Source of the DNA: Herpetosiphon gulosus
GTDB lineage: Bacteria > Chloroflexota > Chloroflexia > Chloroflexales > Herpetosiphonaceae
DNA: 34,375 nt
Assembly (NCBI RefSeq): GCF_039545135.1
Contig: NZ_BAABRU010000034.1
Span: 1-34,375, forward strand
Direction of reading: 5' to 3'
Each line of letters starts with the position of its first letter. Positions within the stretch are counted from its first letter, which is position 1. The notes under the pieces are model-generated. The model had not been told where the DNA came from. It worked only from the letters and a program-made list of their open reading frames with translations, and made no database searches. Below, piece by piece: positions 17,309 through 27,187 of this stretch. The position numbers and the translations under genes are program-made.

Positions 17309-20300
17309 GGTTCACCCCCACGCCTGTGGGGACAATTTTCTGTTCAGCCTTAAGCCGTTCCTCGGCATCGGTTCACCCCCACGCCTGTGGGGACAATCAC
17401 GTTGCGCACTTCGAGCAGATAGGTTCCGGCGGTTCACCCCCACGCCTGTGGGGACAATGTGTTTGATGCGCTCAAAAAAGAATTGGTTGGCGGTTCACCC
17501 CCACGCCTGTGGGGACAATGGCCTGTGCGGGCGCACAATCTTCGCTGGTTTCGGTTCACCCCCACGCCTGTGGGGACGATGTGATGACGTTCAGCTTGCA
17601 CGCCGCCGCCCACGGTTCACCCCCACGCCGGTGGGGACAATATCGTCGATAGCTTGCAAGTCCAAATCCAAACCGGTTCACCCCCACGCCTGTGGGGACA
17701 ATCTGACGCTGACCCCTTGGGCGAATACATAATTCGGTTCACCCCCACGCCTGTGGGGACAATCTTTGCTAATACTAGACGAGACCCTACGGGGTCGGTT
17801 CACCCCCACGCCTGTGGGGACAATTAATCTGATGAAGTTATACCTTTGGTTGTTTACGGTTCACCCCCACGCCTGTGGGGACAATTTTTTCTATGGAGGT
17901 TTCAATGGTCGATTCGACGGTTCACCCCCACGCCTGTGGGGACAATTTGTTCTTGACGGTCATGAGTGGCGACAGTCCCGGTTCACCCCCACGCCTGTGG
18001 GGACAATCTCACAATGCACCGCATACTCGCTGATGCGAGCGGTTCACCCCCACGCCTGTGGGGACAATTCATTCCCTAAGCGCATCACGTCAAAGGTAGC
18101 CGGTTCACCCCCACGCCTGTGGGGACAATGTCTAATTCGGTTTCCTTGGCATCTTGGTTGGCGGTTCACCCCCACGCCTGTGGGGACAATATATGACCCT
18201 ATTCGATGATGAAGACGGCAATCGGTTCACCCCCACGCCTGTGGGGACAATTTGTTCCTTTATCTAAAAAAGATTCTTTGTATCGGTTCACCCCCACGCC
18301 TGTGGGGACAATCGGGGTGGTGGTAAAGAGCTTCAAATACTCGCCGGTTCACCCCCACGCCTGTGGGGACAATGTGAAAATGAAGTGGACGATGGGCGAT
18401 TCTAGCGGTTCACCCCCACGCCTGTGGGGACAATGTGAAGAAGTCACGTCCAACGAGGCCCAGTTGCGGTTCACCCCCACGCCTGTGGGGACAATCTCGG
18501 CACAACGAGCAAGCTGGACATTATCCACGGTTCACCCCCACGCCTGTGGGGACAATCTCGTGCGTTGGGTAGGTGTTATCAGCGGTCGCGGTTCACCCCC
18601 ACGCCGGTGGGGACAATTCATGCTTTTTGCTCAAACCATTGACGCAATCCGGTTCACCCCCACGCCTGTGGGGACAATACCATGGAGTTGCTTGATACAA
18701 CCCAGTACGACGGTTCACCCCCACGCCTGAGGGAACAATACCTCCAGCGGATGGTTGACGATCGCCTTAACCGGTTCACCCCCACGCCTGTGGGGACAAT
18801 TTTGATCGGACTATTCACGGGCAGCACCTTTTCGGTTCACCCCCACGCCTGTGGGGACAATCGATAGAGTTGTTGCACATCGCTGGGCGCTGCGGTTCAC
18901 CCCCACGCCTGTGGGGACAATTTGATTTTTCCGACTGTGGCAGCTACGTCTGCCGGTTCACCCCCACGCCTGTGGGGACAATTCGTATAGGTTTGGCCAG
19001 CGGTAACACTATAACGGTTCACCCCCACGCCTGTGGGGACAATGCGATCATGGCCTTGGCCACGCACGCGCATGACGGTTCACCCCCACGCCTGTGGGGA
19101 CAATGTGGTCAAGCGGGCGCGGGCTTCCGGCGTGAGCGGTTCACCCCCACGCCTGTGGGGACAATGCCGATGGCCTGCAACGGGATTGACTCGGTGACGG
19201 TTCACCCCCACGCCTGTGGGGACAATGCTATTTTCAGCATCGCGTTGGGCGATGTAGGCGGTTCACCCCCACGCCTGTGGGGACAATGCATCTGCCGTGT
19301 TGCGTGCTAGTCTGTCTAACGGTTCACCCCCACGCCTGTGGGGACAATAATTATCTCCTGATTTTTCTTGGCTTTCTTGGCGGTTCACCCCCACGCCTGT
19401 GGGGACAATGTGACCGTTGAAACCGTTGCGACCGTCGAAGGCGGTTCACCCCCACGCCTGTGGGGACAATGTATGGCCTAAATCGTCCGTTGGTGGGGTG
19501 GCGGTTCACCCCCACGCCTGTGGGGACAATGCTGGTGGTGACGCTGGTGCTGTTCAGGCATTCGGTTCACCCCCACGCCTGTGGGGACAATGGCCTTGAC
19601 GTTGACGCTGATTTGTTGCGTGACGGTTCACCCCCACGCCTGTGGGGACAATTTCCCCATTCCACCGATATTGATAGACCGGAGCGGTTCACCCCCACGC
19701 CTGTGGGGACAATGACATTCGGGCAACGTGATAAATCCGCTTGGGCGGTTCACCCCCACGCCTGTGGGGACAATGAAACCAAGCAATCAACAGAAACTAA
19801 AGCACCTGGTTCACCCCCACGCCTGTGGGGACAATCCACCGCGCGTTTGGCAACCTCAAAACTATGGCGGTTCACCCCCACGCCTGTGGGGACAATAATC
19901 GCGTCTTGCTCGATCCAAAGCTCGATAACGGTTCACCCCCACGCCTGTGGGGACAATGACCATGTAACGGTCATCAAGCTTAGGTAGCACGGTTTACCCC
20001 CACGCCTGTGGGGACAATGCCATAAGCGGCTTGTTTCAAACACTGGTCGGCGGTTCACCCCCACGCCTGTGGGGACAATGTACCTGGGCAAGCTTGGCCT
20101 TCTCTGCGTCGCGGTTCACCCCCACGCCTGTGGGGACAATGGTTCAGCGGGTGCGTCGCTCGTCCTCTTTGCCGGTTCACCCCCACGCCTGTGGGGACAA
20201 TCTGCTTAAAGGCGTTACATCGGCTTATAGTGACGGTTCACCCCCACGCCTGTGGGGACAATCGCATGCAGATGCGCGGCCTGGCCGATGAGGACGGTTC

Positions 20301-21177
20301 ACCCCCACGCCTGTGGGGACAATTTGGCTAAATCGCAGCTTCCTGCTTTGACTCTCGGTTCACCCCCACGCCTGTGGGGACAATTTGTTATATAACCTGT
20401 CGTTTTCATCGTTTATCGGTTCACCCCCACGCCTGTGGGGACAATTTCTGTATCTGATTCTTCATCTAATAAGGATTCGGTTCACCCCCACGCCTGTGGG
20501 GACAATCAAGCCGGGCGCGATCATGCTGAAAATTTCCTCGGTTCACCCCCACGCCTGTGGGGACAATTTTGGCCGTTGCTTCCAACGCTCTTGGGCGGCC
20601 GGTTCACCCCCACGCCTGTGGGGACAATAGCCATACAAGCCCCGATCTAGACTCAGTAGGCGGTTCACCCCCACGCCTGTGGGGACAATTAACTACTACC
20701 AACCAAAATCTATAAAGCCATCGGTTCACCCCCACGCCTGTGGGGACAATACTGTTAGTAGGTAAAGATGCTAAGGGTACTACGGTTCACCCCCACGCCT
20801 GTGGGGACAATTACAGTAAACAAGCCCTTAGCTACATATTTTTCGGTTCACCCCCACGCCTGTGGGGACAATCTCTGAGCACTAACTACCGAAGCAAAAA
20901 CAATCGGTTCACCCCCACGCCTGTGGGGACAATGCTCCATCGCTGCGATGGCGATATGCAGTACACGGTTCACCCCCACGCCTGTGGGGACAATTTTTTG
21001 CTATTGCTGAGTGGATATTAAATCGCCGGTTCACCCCCACGCCTGTGGGGACAATCTCAAGCGTGCCCTTCGCGCCGCTAAGGGGATCGGTTCACCCCCA
21101 CGCCTGTGGGGACAATGGCCTAGTATGGTCATTTGGTGGGCCGACACTCGGTTCACCCCCACGCCTGTGGGGACAAT
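17309..21177 (-). CRISPR. type I-E CRISPR array 1 (64 repeats, 63 spacers)
   Basis: The 29-bp repeat, read on the minus strand, begins ATTGT and contains the Cas6e hairpin CCCCACAGGCGTGGGG (6-bp stem, AGGC loop) and the 3' handle GTGAACCG. Hand count gives 64 repeats from 17309 to 21149 at a 61-bp period, with three 60-bp steps (17309, 18833, 19442), so spacers are 32 nt, rarely 31. Orientation follows the repeat and the cas2-proximal position: the new end is at 21177 and the old end at 17309. Variant repeats: the hairpin loop reads differently at 17613 and 18589 (CGGT in place of CTGT on the plus strand), 17552 has one change near its end, 19807 lacks the first base identity, 19990 has one change, and 18711 has two changes. 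The first repeat begins 16 bp after the cas2 stop codon. Confidence 0.98.
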
Positions 21178-21242
21178 ACTGGAATATTTCCCTTTAGGAA
21201 GGGATCTGGATCAATTGTAACCCATCAAAGTCTCGGAGTCTA
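21178..21242 (-). promoter_or_regulatory. array 1 leader and promoter inside the cas2 3' end
   Basis: On the minus strand TAGACT (21237-21242), 17 bp, then TACAAT (21214-21219) form a fair sigma-70 promoter within cas2 codons. The -10 box ends 36 bp before the first repeat, almost the same distance as the TATAAT of array 2 (37 bp). The seven bases just before the first repeat, TTCCAGT, are identical at both arrays. This is the likely leader anchor used for spacer integration. Array 1 can also be reached by readthrough from the cas operon. Confidence 0.55.
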
Positions 21243-21469
21243 CGGCTTGTTTTGCCACAAAATTCCATTGCAAAACCTTGTTCGGTATTTGTCTGATAAA
21301 TTAGCACTCCTGCTCCAGAACGTACTGCGGTGGTAAGATAGTCCCAAACTAGTTTGCGCACCATTGCCGAGAGGGTTCCAACAAATACGCCCGCTTGAAC
21401 TTCAAGCATCCAGCGCGAAAGTTCACCGCGTAGGCTAATTGAGACCCGCTCAAGGATAATAACCGTCAT
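21194..21469 (-). CDS. cas2: Cas2, type I-E
   Basis: A 91-residue Cas2e (MTVIILERVSISLRGELSRW start, VFVGTLSAMVRKLVWDYL) that pairs with Cas1 as the structural core of the spacer integrase. ATG 21469 overlaps the cas1 stop in ATGA and is served by AAGGAGG inside the cas1 end; a longer frame to 21493 would sit inside cas1 without need. Length is usual for Cas2e. Its last codons double as the leader and promoter of array 1: the stop codon is at 21194 and the first repeat ends at 21177. Confidence 0.97.
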   Translation of the reverse strand: MTVIILERVSISLRGELSRWMLEVQAGVFVGTLSAMVRKLVWDYLTTAVRSGAGVLIYQTNTEQGFAMEFCGKTSRRLRDFDGLQLIQIPS

Positions 21470-22410
21470 TCGCTTGCTCCTCCTTCCGCCCAATTTATTC
21501 CACCTTCAACGGCTTCATGTTCAGGGTCCCAGAGATCGCTCGGGGCTGCACTATCAACATCATAGAGCGAATTTGCAGGGACTACCCCAATATCAAGCAC
21601 CTGATCAATATCGTTGATGATGGTTTTGAGCAAGCGTTGTTCTTTAAAGCGATCCCGTAAGGTTCTTCGTACCCGTGATTCCATCCCATCAAGACCTTCT
21701 TTGACTGCTTGGAAGGCTGCGGGAATGGTAATATTCGCTTTATACAAGTCGGCAATATCATAGACAAATGATAGGAGTTTACCAGTATGGATAAACCCAA
21801 GCCCGGTTGAGTAGCCCGCTGCGACAATCGCGGCATGGGAAATACCATATAAGCAGCTATTTGCCGCTGATAATGCTCGATTAATCGGATCAGCCGATTG
21901 CCAATCATCACGTTTATAGGTGCGTCCATGCCATTCGACACCCGTTTCACGACTGGCCTTGGCATAGGCCTCACGAACGCGGATACCTTCTTTCCCGCGA
22001 ATTTGACGCAAATTCAGGTTTGCGTCAAGGGATTCTTGAAACCGAAAGCTATACATATTGCGCACAACCTTAAGCCGCAATCCTTCGTCAACATAGAGCC
22101 GCGTTTGATGTAATAGACGTTGTGCCGACCGCGTTTCACCCAATCCTTGGGCATACATGCGCACGCCACCTTCACCTGTCCATAAAACGCTGCAGCCATA
22201 ATCGGTTAATGTTTTGATCGCAGCGTGGGTGATCGTTGTGCCTGGCCCAAGCAATAAGAGCGCGAGTGCCGCACAGGGTACTGCCGTTTTGCCATTCAAA
22301 TCATGCAAGGCAATCGCTTTGCCATCCTGATCAATCCGACAGCGATCAACATATAAATACGACCAACTATCCCGCATTTTTGGCAGCATTTGGAGATTCA
22401 TGCCGCTCAT
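21466..22410 (-). CDS. cas1: Cas1, type I-E integrase
   Basis: A 314-residue Cas1. The catalytic metal-binding residues are visible as Glu141 (RGKEGIRVREAY), His208 (GFIHTGKLL) and Asp221 (VYDIADLYK), the same numbers as in the Escherichia coli enzyme. It cuts and joins new spacers at the leader-repeat junction as a complex with Cas2. ATG 22410 overlaps the cas6e stop (ATGA), with GGGAG 6 bases upstream. The C-terminal acidic tail (DLWDPEHEAVEGG) is normal for the I-E branch. Appears intact. Confidence 0.98.
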   Translation of the reverse strand: MSGMNLQMLPKMRDSWSYLYVDRCRIDQDGKAIALHDLNGKTAVPCAALALLLLGPGTTITHAAIKTLTDYGCSVLWTGEGGVRMYAQGLGETRSAQRLLHQTRLYVDEGLRLKVVRNMYSFRFQESLDANLNLRQIRGKEGIRVREAYAKASRETGVEWHGRTYKRDDWQSADPINRALSAANSCLYGISHAAIVAAGYSTGLGFIHTGKLLSFVYDIADLYKANITIPAAFQAVKEGLDGMESRVRRTLRDRFKEQRLLKTIINDIDQVLDIGVVPANSLYDVDSAAPSDLWDPEHEAVEGGINWAEGGASE

Positions 22411-23126
22411 GAACGACTCCCGAGCGTAGCAATCGAGAGCAGGCCAAAACCATAGGCTTTGCCTTTGCCAATCCCGTGTTCGAGTGCCTGCCGAAACCGT
22501 GCAAGATCGGTGATGCGTAAAATACCTTCAAAGGTTGCCGCTCCAAATGTCAGACGATGTTCCTGATCGCGACCATGGCTAGTTGGTTGGGGTAGAATCT
22601 GAACTGCTGGGATGGTTGGTTGGTTGGGAGTTGGTTGGATTCGAAACCCATGATTGTTCGCTTGGCGCATAAGCCATTCCATTCGATCGTGATCTGTGCG
22701 CAAATCAACTTGTTTTTTTTGCCAACGTTCCGATTCATCTAGGTTACGCGCACTAATCCGCTTGGTTGGATTGGCACGTAAACGAAAAAAATAATCGGTT
22801 ACTTGATCGAGATTTCCATATTCTTGATCAATGGTTCGCACTGCGGGATTCCCCCGTTCATCGGGAGCCGAACCCAGCCAGCCCGACGGAATGCGCGACC
22901 AATCTGGTAGGGTTGTCGATTGAACCAGTAAGCGGACTTGTTGCTGATCCGCCAGTACCGATTCGAGCCGAAAAAGCACGCCAAAGAATGCCCGTGCATG
23001 GTCAGTACCCGCAGGCAATTGTGGAAACCCACGCAAGGCCAGTGTATGCAGCGCATGACAATTGCTTAAGCGTGTTTGGACATCACGCTCAGTTGCATTC
23101 AATATAATGCGTGAAAGATACACCAT
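22407..23126 (-). CDS. cas6e: Cas6e (Cse3/CasE) crRNA-processing endoribonuclease
   Basis: A 239-residue RAMP protein that cleaves the repeat at the base of its hairpin and stays bound to the crRNA 3' end within Cascade. His27 in NCHALHTLAL aligns with the catalytic His26 of the Thermus and E. coli proteins. The C-terminal glycine-rich loop GIGKGKAYGFGLLSI (219-233) is the family signature. The start is 2 bp after the cas5e stop, with GGAGGG as ribosome site. It would be expected also to cut the degenerate hairpins of the mini-CRISPR at 30129-30219, because their stems stay paired. Confidence 0.96.
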   Translation of the reverse strand: MVYLSRIILNATERDVQTRLSNCHALHTLALRGFPQLPAGTDHARAFFGVLFRLESVLADQQQVRLLVQSTTLPDWSRIPSGWLGSAPDERGNPAVRTIDQEYGNLDQVTDYFFRLRANPTKRISARNLDESERWQKKQVDLRTDHDRMEWLMRQANNHGFRIQPTPNQPTIPAVQILPQPTSHGRDQEHRLTFGAATFEGILRITDLARFRQALEHGIGKGKAYGFGLLSIATLGSRS

Positions 23127-23128
23127 TA

Positions 23129-23827
23129 TTAACCCTCCAACGTATTAATCTCTGCTACGCCAGTTGCTATGCTAATGGTCTGAATAGTACGAGCTGCAAA
23201 ACGGCGAGCCTTGGGATTCCAAATTTGATCGTATTGGCGATTTCCCTCATGTGGCAGGCATTCAACAATGCAACGAGCGTGTGGTTGGTTGTGATTGGGC
23301 CAACTGGAATGCTTGGCATCGCTCAATGCAGTTATAAGATCAGGATAATCGCCAACGCCGGCATAGACTGGTTCACTCGGGACACAGGCTTTGCGCCCTA
23401 AATAGATGGGGTAAATTGGATGTTGGACTGCCCAAGCTAGCTCCTCGATAAGCTCTGATTCACCTTGCAGGACAACCAAAAATGCGGCATCAACCAAATA
23501 ATGGCGATAAGAAACATCTGTTTCACGTTTAATCTCGCCTTTAGCATTGAGCACACCGCTTGGTAAACCATCGGCTAGTTTTACCCCACCCGTTGTATGA
23601 TAATCAATCAAACGTGTACCCTGCTGATCAACCCTTACTCCCATGCGTAACTTATCGGATAATGTTCGTAAGCGATCATCACGTCGATCAAGCCCAAGGG
23701 CGCAACCAATTAAGCCGATGACAGCAGATTTGGTTGGTTCGGCAGCCGTATCACGTTGCTCCCAGTGGGCACGTAAACCCCAGGCTTGGAACGGCGCTTT
23801 AAGCTGTAAAAAAAGGCTATTGATCAT
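23129..23827 (-). CDS. cas5: Cas5e (CasD) Cascade subunit
   Basis: A 232-residue RAMP protein that holds the 5' handle of the crRNA. The N-terminus MINSLFLQLKAPFQAWGLRA and PTKSAVIGLIGCALGLDR are the hallmark Cas5e segments; the basic C-terminal half contains FLVVLQGE and YPIYLGRKACVPSEP. The ATG at 23827 follows the cas7e stop by one base, with GAGG upstream inside the cas7e end. Intact and of usual length. Confidence 0.96.
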   Translation of the reverse strand: MINSLFLQLKAPFQAWGLRAHWEQRDTAAEPTKSAVIGLIGCALGLDRRDDRLRTLSDKLRMGVRVDQQGTRLIDYHTTGGVKLADGLPSGVLNAKGEIKRETDVSYRHYLVDAAFLVVLQGESELIEELAWAVQHPIYPIYLGRKACVPSEPVYAGVGDYPDLITALSDAKHSSWPNHNQPHARCIVECLPHEGNRQYDQIWNPKARRFAARTIQTISIATGVAEINTLEG

Positions 23828-23828
23828 C

Positions 23829-25049
23829 CTAGACCTCGCGTTGTGGCAGCATCGTCCGCAACCAATTTCCGAGGCTACTCACCGTTTCAAAGGCTTGAAT
23901 TGGTGTCGTTTCCAGTGCTGGAAGGGTAAAACAGGCCCGTTGCCCTTGGAGTTCATATTTGGTTTGAATTTGGTTGGCATAATATAAGAGGGCTTGAATT
24001 GACAAGGTTAACAGCGATTTTGGTTCTTGTGGCTGGGGAATATAGTGGTGGGCGCGATTCAGCTGGATGGGTTGGACAAACGCGTTGGCATAGCTGACGG
24101 GAATTGTTCGGTCAAGCACTTCGACTAGGATAAAATCGGCTAAATTATGGGCTGCAAAGCTATTTTGCTTGCCCGATGGAATTGCGGTCATCGCTGCCTG
24201 CAATAAGGCCAAGACCGCCTTCGTGGCCAATTCATAATCATTGTGCAGATTTTTAAGCAGGCCTTCCCAATGAATATTAATATATTTATAGTAGGTAGCA
24301 CTATTGAAGGCAACTTCGCCAAGCATACCGGCCCCCGATTCGCCTGAGCGATCATCAACTGCAGTAAAAAAATCGTATTCTGTTTCAACTTTATGCGTCG
24401 AAAAGGCATGGGCAACCTGCACCGCTGCCTCAATATCCTTGAACGGACTTGAGGTGGTCATCCGACCAAACATCGCAATATCAACCGAATGTGGCTCAAA
24501 CAAGCCACCTTTTTTCTTAATCTCAGCAATCAGATCATTACTGGTTAACCCTGCAAATCCAGTTGCACCCAGTTCGTAATATTTTTCGACTAACCATGAG
24601 CTAAGCCGCTCAACTTCGCCAGTCGAAAGGAACATCAATTGGGCGGTTTTATGGGCTTCATTCTTTTGGGTATCAGTACCCTTGCCCTTCTTGCCCTTAG
24701 GTTTTTCTTCGCCTTCGCTGCCGTCAGCCCCTGCTGATTTGGTCTCTTTTTTGCCAAGCGATTCAACAAACCGAACAATCTGCTGTTCGGCTTCAGCATC
24801 GACTTCATGGTGCTGTTGCAATGCTTGACGAACCCACTCGGGGAGTAACTGAGTGCGCGTAGCTAAAACATCAGCGCTAAAGGCCTCGCGAAATGGTTGA
24901 TGCCAACGCATACTCCGTTTCTCAGCTTGGCTGGAGATTCGCGAACGCCGCACCCCACCAATGATCGTATCTTTGGGATCACCATTATCGTCGCGATTAA
25001 GATTCGATGGCGCATGGTTTTGAATTAAATGGAAGGCAATTAACATCAT
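23829..25049 (-). CDS. cas7: Cas7e (CasC) Cascade backbone subunit
   Basis: A 406-residue protein; six copies coat the crRNA spacer in Cascade and, through their thumbs, leave every sixth base of the guide unpaired. Family segments: HLIQNHAPSNLNRDD, GGVRRSRISSQAEKRSMR, LAVEVDDR-type region seen here as FFTAVDDRSGESGAGMLGEV, and SATYYKYINI. Two ATGs are adjacent; the second (25046) has slightly better spacing to AAGGAG. Residues ~100-130 are a Lys/Glu/Gly-rich low-complexity insert (KETKSAGADGSEGEEKPKGK and more) not needed by the fold, making the protein longer than the E. coli subunit. There is a 27-bp gap to cse2, the only real gap in the operon. Confidence 0.96.
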   Translation of the reverse strand: MMLIAFHLIQNHAPSNLNRDDNGDPKDTIIGGVRRSRISSQAEKRSMRWHQPFREAFSADVLATRTQLLPEWVRQALQQHHEVDAEAEQQIVRFVESLGKKETKSAGADGSEGEEKPKGKKGKGTDTQKNEAHKTAQLMFLSTGEVERLSSWLVEKYYELGATGFAGLTSNDLIAEIKKKGGLFEPHSVDIAMFGRMTTSSPFKDIEAAVQVAHAFSTHKVETEYDFFTAVDDRSGESGAGMLGEVAFNSATYYKYINIHWEGLLKNLHNDYELATKAVLALLQAAMTAIPSGKQNSFAAHNLADFILVEVLDRTIPVSYANAFVQPIQLNRAHHYIPQPQEPKSLLTLSIQALLYYANQIQTKYELQGQRACFTLPALETTPIQAFETVSSLGNWLRTMLPQREV

Positions 25050-25076
25050 TCAACTCCTTAATTGATAGAGCGGTAC

Positions 25077-25589
25077 TTATTTTTTGTAGTAGTGTTCGGC
25101 CCAGCGACGTTGGATATAACGATCCTGATGGTCCCACTTTTGGAGATCGTCGAGCAGTTGCGACCAATTAATCATAATTTGGCGTGATGCCAACAGGCGC
25201 ACGATTTGGCGCAGGCGAAATGGCAATTGTTCGCGATCCGCATCGAGCAAAGCATTAAATCGTCGATCGAGGCTTCCGGTTTGATTGTTGCGCTGCTCGC
25301 GTTCTTTGCGTAAGGCCGCCCCAAAGCTTTCCTTAGGATTTAATGGTTGGGCCGCCCGAGACTCGTGCTGTTGCTCACGTGGTAGGCGTGTTCCAATTGA
25401 AAAGAGGGTGGCAACCAAAAAGTAATCATCATAGGCGTAATCGGGCACGCCATGAGGCAACATTCGAAAAAAAACATCGTAAACGTTGCGAGCCTCGCCA
25501 TAACTCTGGCCAGCATTGCGTTTCAAACGTGCTCGTCCGCCAGCATCAAGTTGCCAGAGTTGGTTCATAAATTCGAGCGTGTAACTCAT
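25077..25589 (-). CDS. cse2: Cse2 (CasB/Cas11e) Cascade small subunit
   Basis: A 170-residue, mostly helical, basic protein; two copies form the belly of Cascade and stabilise the R-loop. Recognised from position and from segments such as RARLKRNAGQSYGEARNVYD and a C-terminal LLASRQIMINWSQLLDDLQKW. ATG 25589 overlaps the cas8e stop in ATGA, with AAGGAG 7 bases upstream. Length is typical. Confidence 0.95.
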   Translation of the reverse strand: MSYTLEFMNQLWQLDAGGRARLKRNAGQSYGEARNVYDVFFRMLPHGVPDYAYDDYFLVATLFSIGTRLPREQQHESRAAQPLNPKESFGAALRKEREQRNNQTGSLDRRFNALLDADREQLPFRLRQIVRLLASRQIMINWSQLLDDLQKWDHQDRYIQRRWAEHYYKK

Positions 25590-27187
25590 GGTTTGGCTCC
25601 TTGCCTTGGATTCACCAGCGTCACATAATATTTAGCTTGGAAGGCATTGCGGGCCTCGGTACTCCGTCGTAAGCAATCAGCTCGATCGCCCACTTGGGCT
25701 AATCCATAATCAAGTTGTTGGAGTGCAACAGCTCGGATTGTCTCGACCCAACGTTTTTGATGCACCTCTGGCTCTTGAACGGCGGCACTTTGCTCAACAA
25801 AGGCCAAAAAATGCTGACCAAGCTCATGCCAGTACCGCTCAAGCATCCGATCATGAATGGTTTGATAACGATGCCGCTTGCTATTTTGCGCTTGATCAAG
25901 ATGTTGGAAAAACGATGTGCTGAGCAATTTGGCACAGATTGTTGCTTGATCGAGTGCTTCACGCACTGCTTGACGACCAACAGGATTTTCAAGCAATCTC
26001 GCTGGTACAGACAAGGCCTCATCCATCCATGCTAAAACCTTAGCTTTACCATCAGTTTTCATCCCAATACAACGAAACCAGATTGTTTGGCTAAAATCAC
26101 TGTTATTGACCAACTCGCGGTATTGATCGACGACTGCGGGGATTTGGCGTACCCCATCAATCGGTTCATTCAAGAATAGGGTTGAATATTCGCGCCAAGC
26201 GGCCTTGCCAATACTCATATGCAGTGATTTATAGGTTTTATCGGCCCCGATGTAGTAACCAACAAAGGGATCTTGCCAGCGTTCACTAGCTTTGATTGGG
26301 TATGCACCAGGCTTCCAGTACATCTCACGAACAGCAAGTGCCGTAAACTCGCCGCAACGGCTACAATGATTATGATAGGTGATCGGAAAAAGCCGCACAC
26401 GCCGAGCAGGAAAGAGTAGACTTTCGACGTAGCCGATCTGGTGCTGTTCTTTTTTCTCTTCAATTAGCCCATCGCCAGTCCATGGCGCAACTTGGGCACG
26501 ACTTTGTGAAACCTGACGCGGCAGATGACTATGCTGATTGATCAAACTTAAACTAAGGCTTTCAAACAGGTTTTGGCCAATCGGAAAGGTATAAATTGGC
26601 GGGTCACCATTAATCGAAGCTCGCCAACCGCTACCACCATTTTGGGCAAAGGCTGGGTACATCGCCAAACCTGCAGTACAACAGGCGGGGCACAGATAAA
26701 AATCATCGTTGAGCACATGCTTAAACAAGGCTCGATTGGTTTCCGACGGAATCTCAGGAAAGAGATAAGCAATCGTTTTGATTGGCAAACTTGTGGCTGC
26801 TGATTTCTTAGCCTTGGCCACAGGTGCAGGTGGTAAATGGGCATTAATCGCCACATCGCTGGTCTGAAGAAACGGCAGTGCTGGGTCGAAAATATCAAAG
26901 CGGGTGGCATAGTGTTGAGCAAATGGATCGAGCTGTTTACGATCAAACGCTCCTCGTTCGATAAGCTCGATCACGTCGGCCAATTCTTGGGGTTGGTGGA
27001 TAAAGTGCAGAATGGCGATTAATAACCGATTGGTTGCTCCAACGACTAACGGTGAATCATCAATCAAGCTATACAACTCGTGTGCCTTAGTTAGAACCTG
27101 TTCGATACTGAGTAGGGCGCTTTCGCCATTAAGCCGCTGACACCGAATCCATGGCTCTGACCAACAATTAAATGTAAAGGTAGTCAT
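25586..27187 (-). CDS. cas8e: Cas8e (Cse1/CasA), PAM-recognising large subunit
   Basis: A 533-residue protein that reads the PAM and starts R-loop formation. N-terminus FTFNCWSEPWIRC is typical. Two cysteine pairs, Cys166/Cys169 (CPACC) and Cys275/Cys278 (CSRC), make the zinc site seen in the family. A Gly-rich segment GGSGWRASINGDPPIYTFP (184-202) corresponds to the GG..R region near the nucleic-acid-binding loops. The C-terminal third is the four-helix bundle. ATG 27187 overlaps the cas3 stop in ATGA, with GGAGG upstream. Intact. It would read the AAG beside the predicted autoregulatory target in the cas promoter. Confidence 0.96.
   Translation of the reverse strand: MTTFTFNCWSEPWIRCQRLNGESALLSIEQVLTKAHELYSLIDDSPLVVGATNRLLIAILHFIHQPQELADVIELIERGAFDRKQLDPFAQHYATRFDIFDPALPFLQTSDVAINAHLPPAPVAKAKKSAATSLPIKTIAYLFPEIPSETNRALFKHVLNDDFYLCPACCTAGLAMYPAFAQNGGSGWRASINGDPPIYTFPIGQNLFESLSLSLINQHSHLPRQVSQSRAQVAPWTGDGLIEEKKEQHQIGYVESLLFPARRVRLFPITYHNHCSRCGEFTALAVREMYWKPGAYPIKASERWQDPFVGYYIGADKTYKSLHMSIGKAAWREYSTLFLNEPIDGVRQIPAVVDQYRELVNNSDFSQTIWFRCIGMKTDGKAKVLAWMDEALSVPARLLENPVGRQAVREALDQATICAKLLSTSFFQHLDQAQNSKRHRYQTIHDRMLERYWHELGQHFLAFVEQSAAVQEPEVHQKRWVETIRAVALQQLDYGLAQVGDRADCLRRSTEARNAFQAKYYVTLVNPRQGAKP

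Noticed and set aside
17257-21336. Many plus-strand open frames of 60-175 codons inside array 1, and similar ones on the minus strand in array 2
   Set aside because: They are translations of the CRISPR repeat in three frames (recurring GSPPRLWGQ, RFTPTPVGT and VHPHACGDN), with spacers in between.
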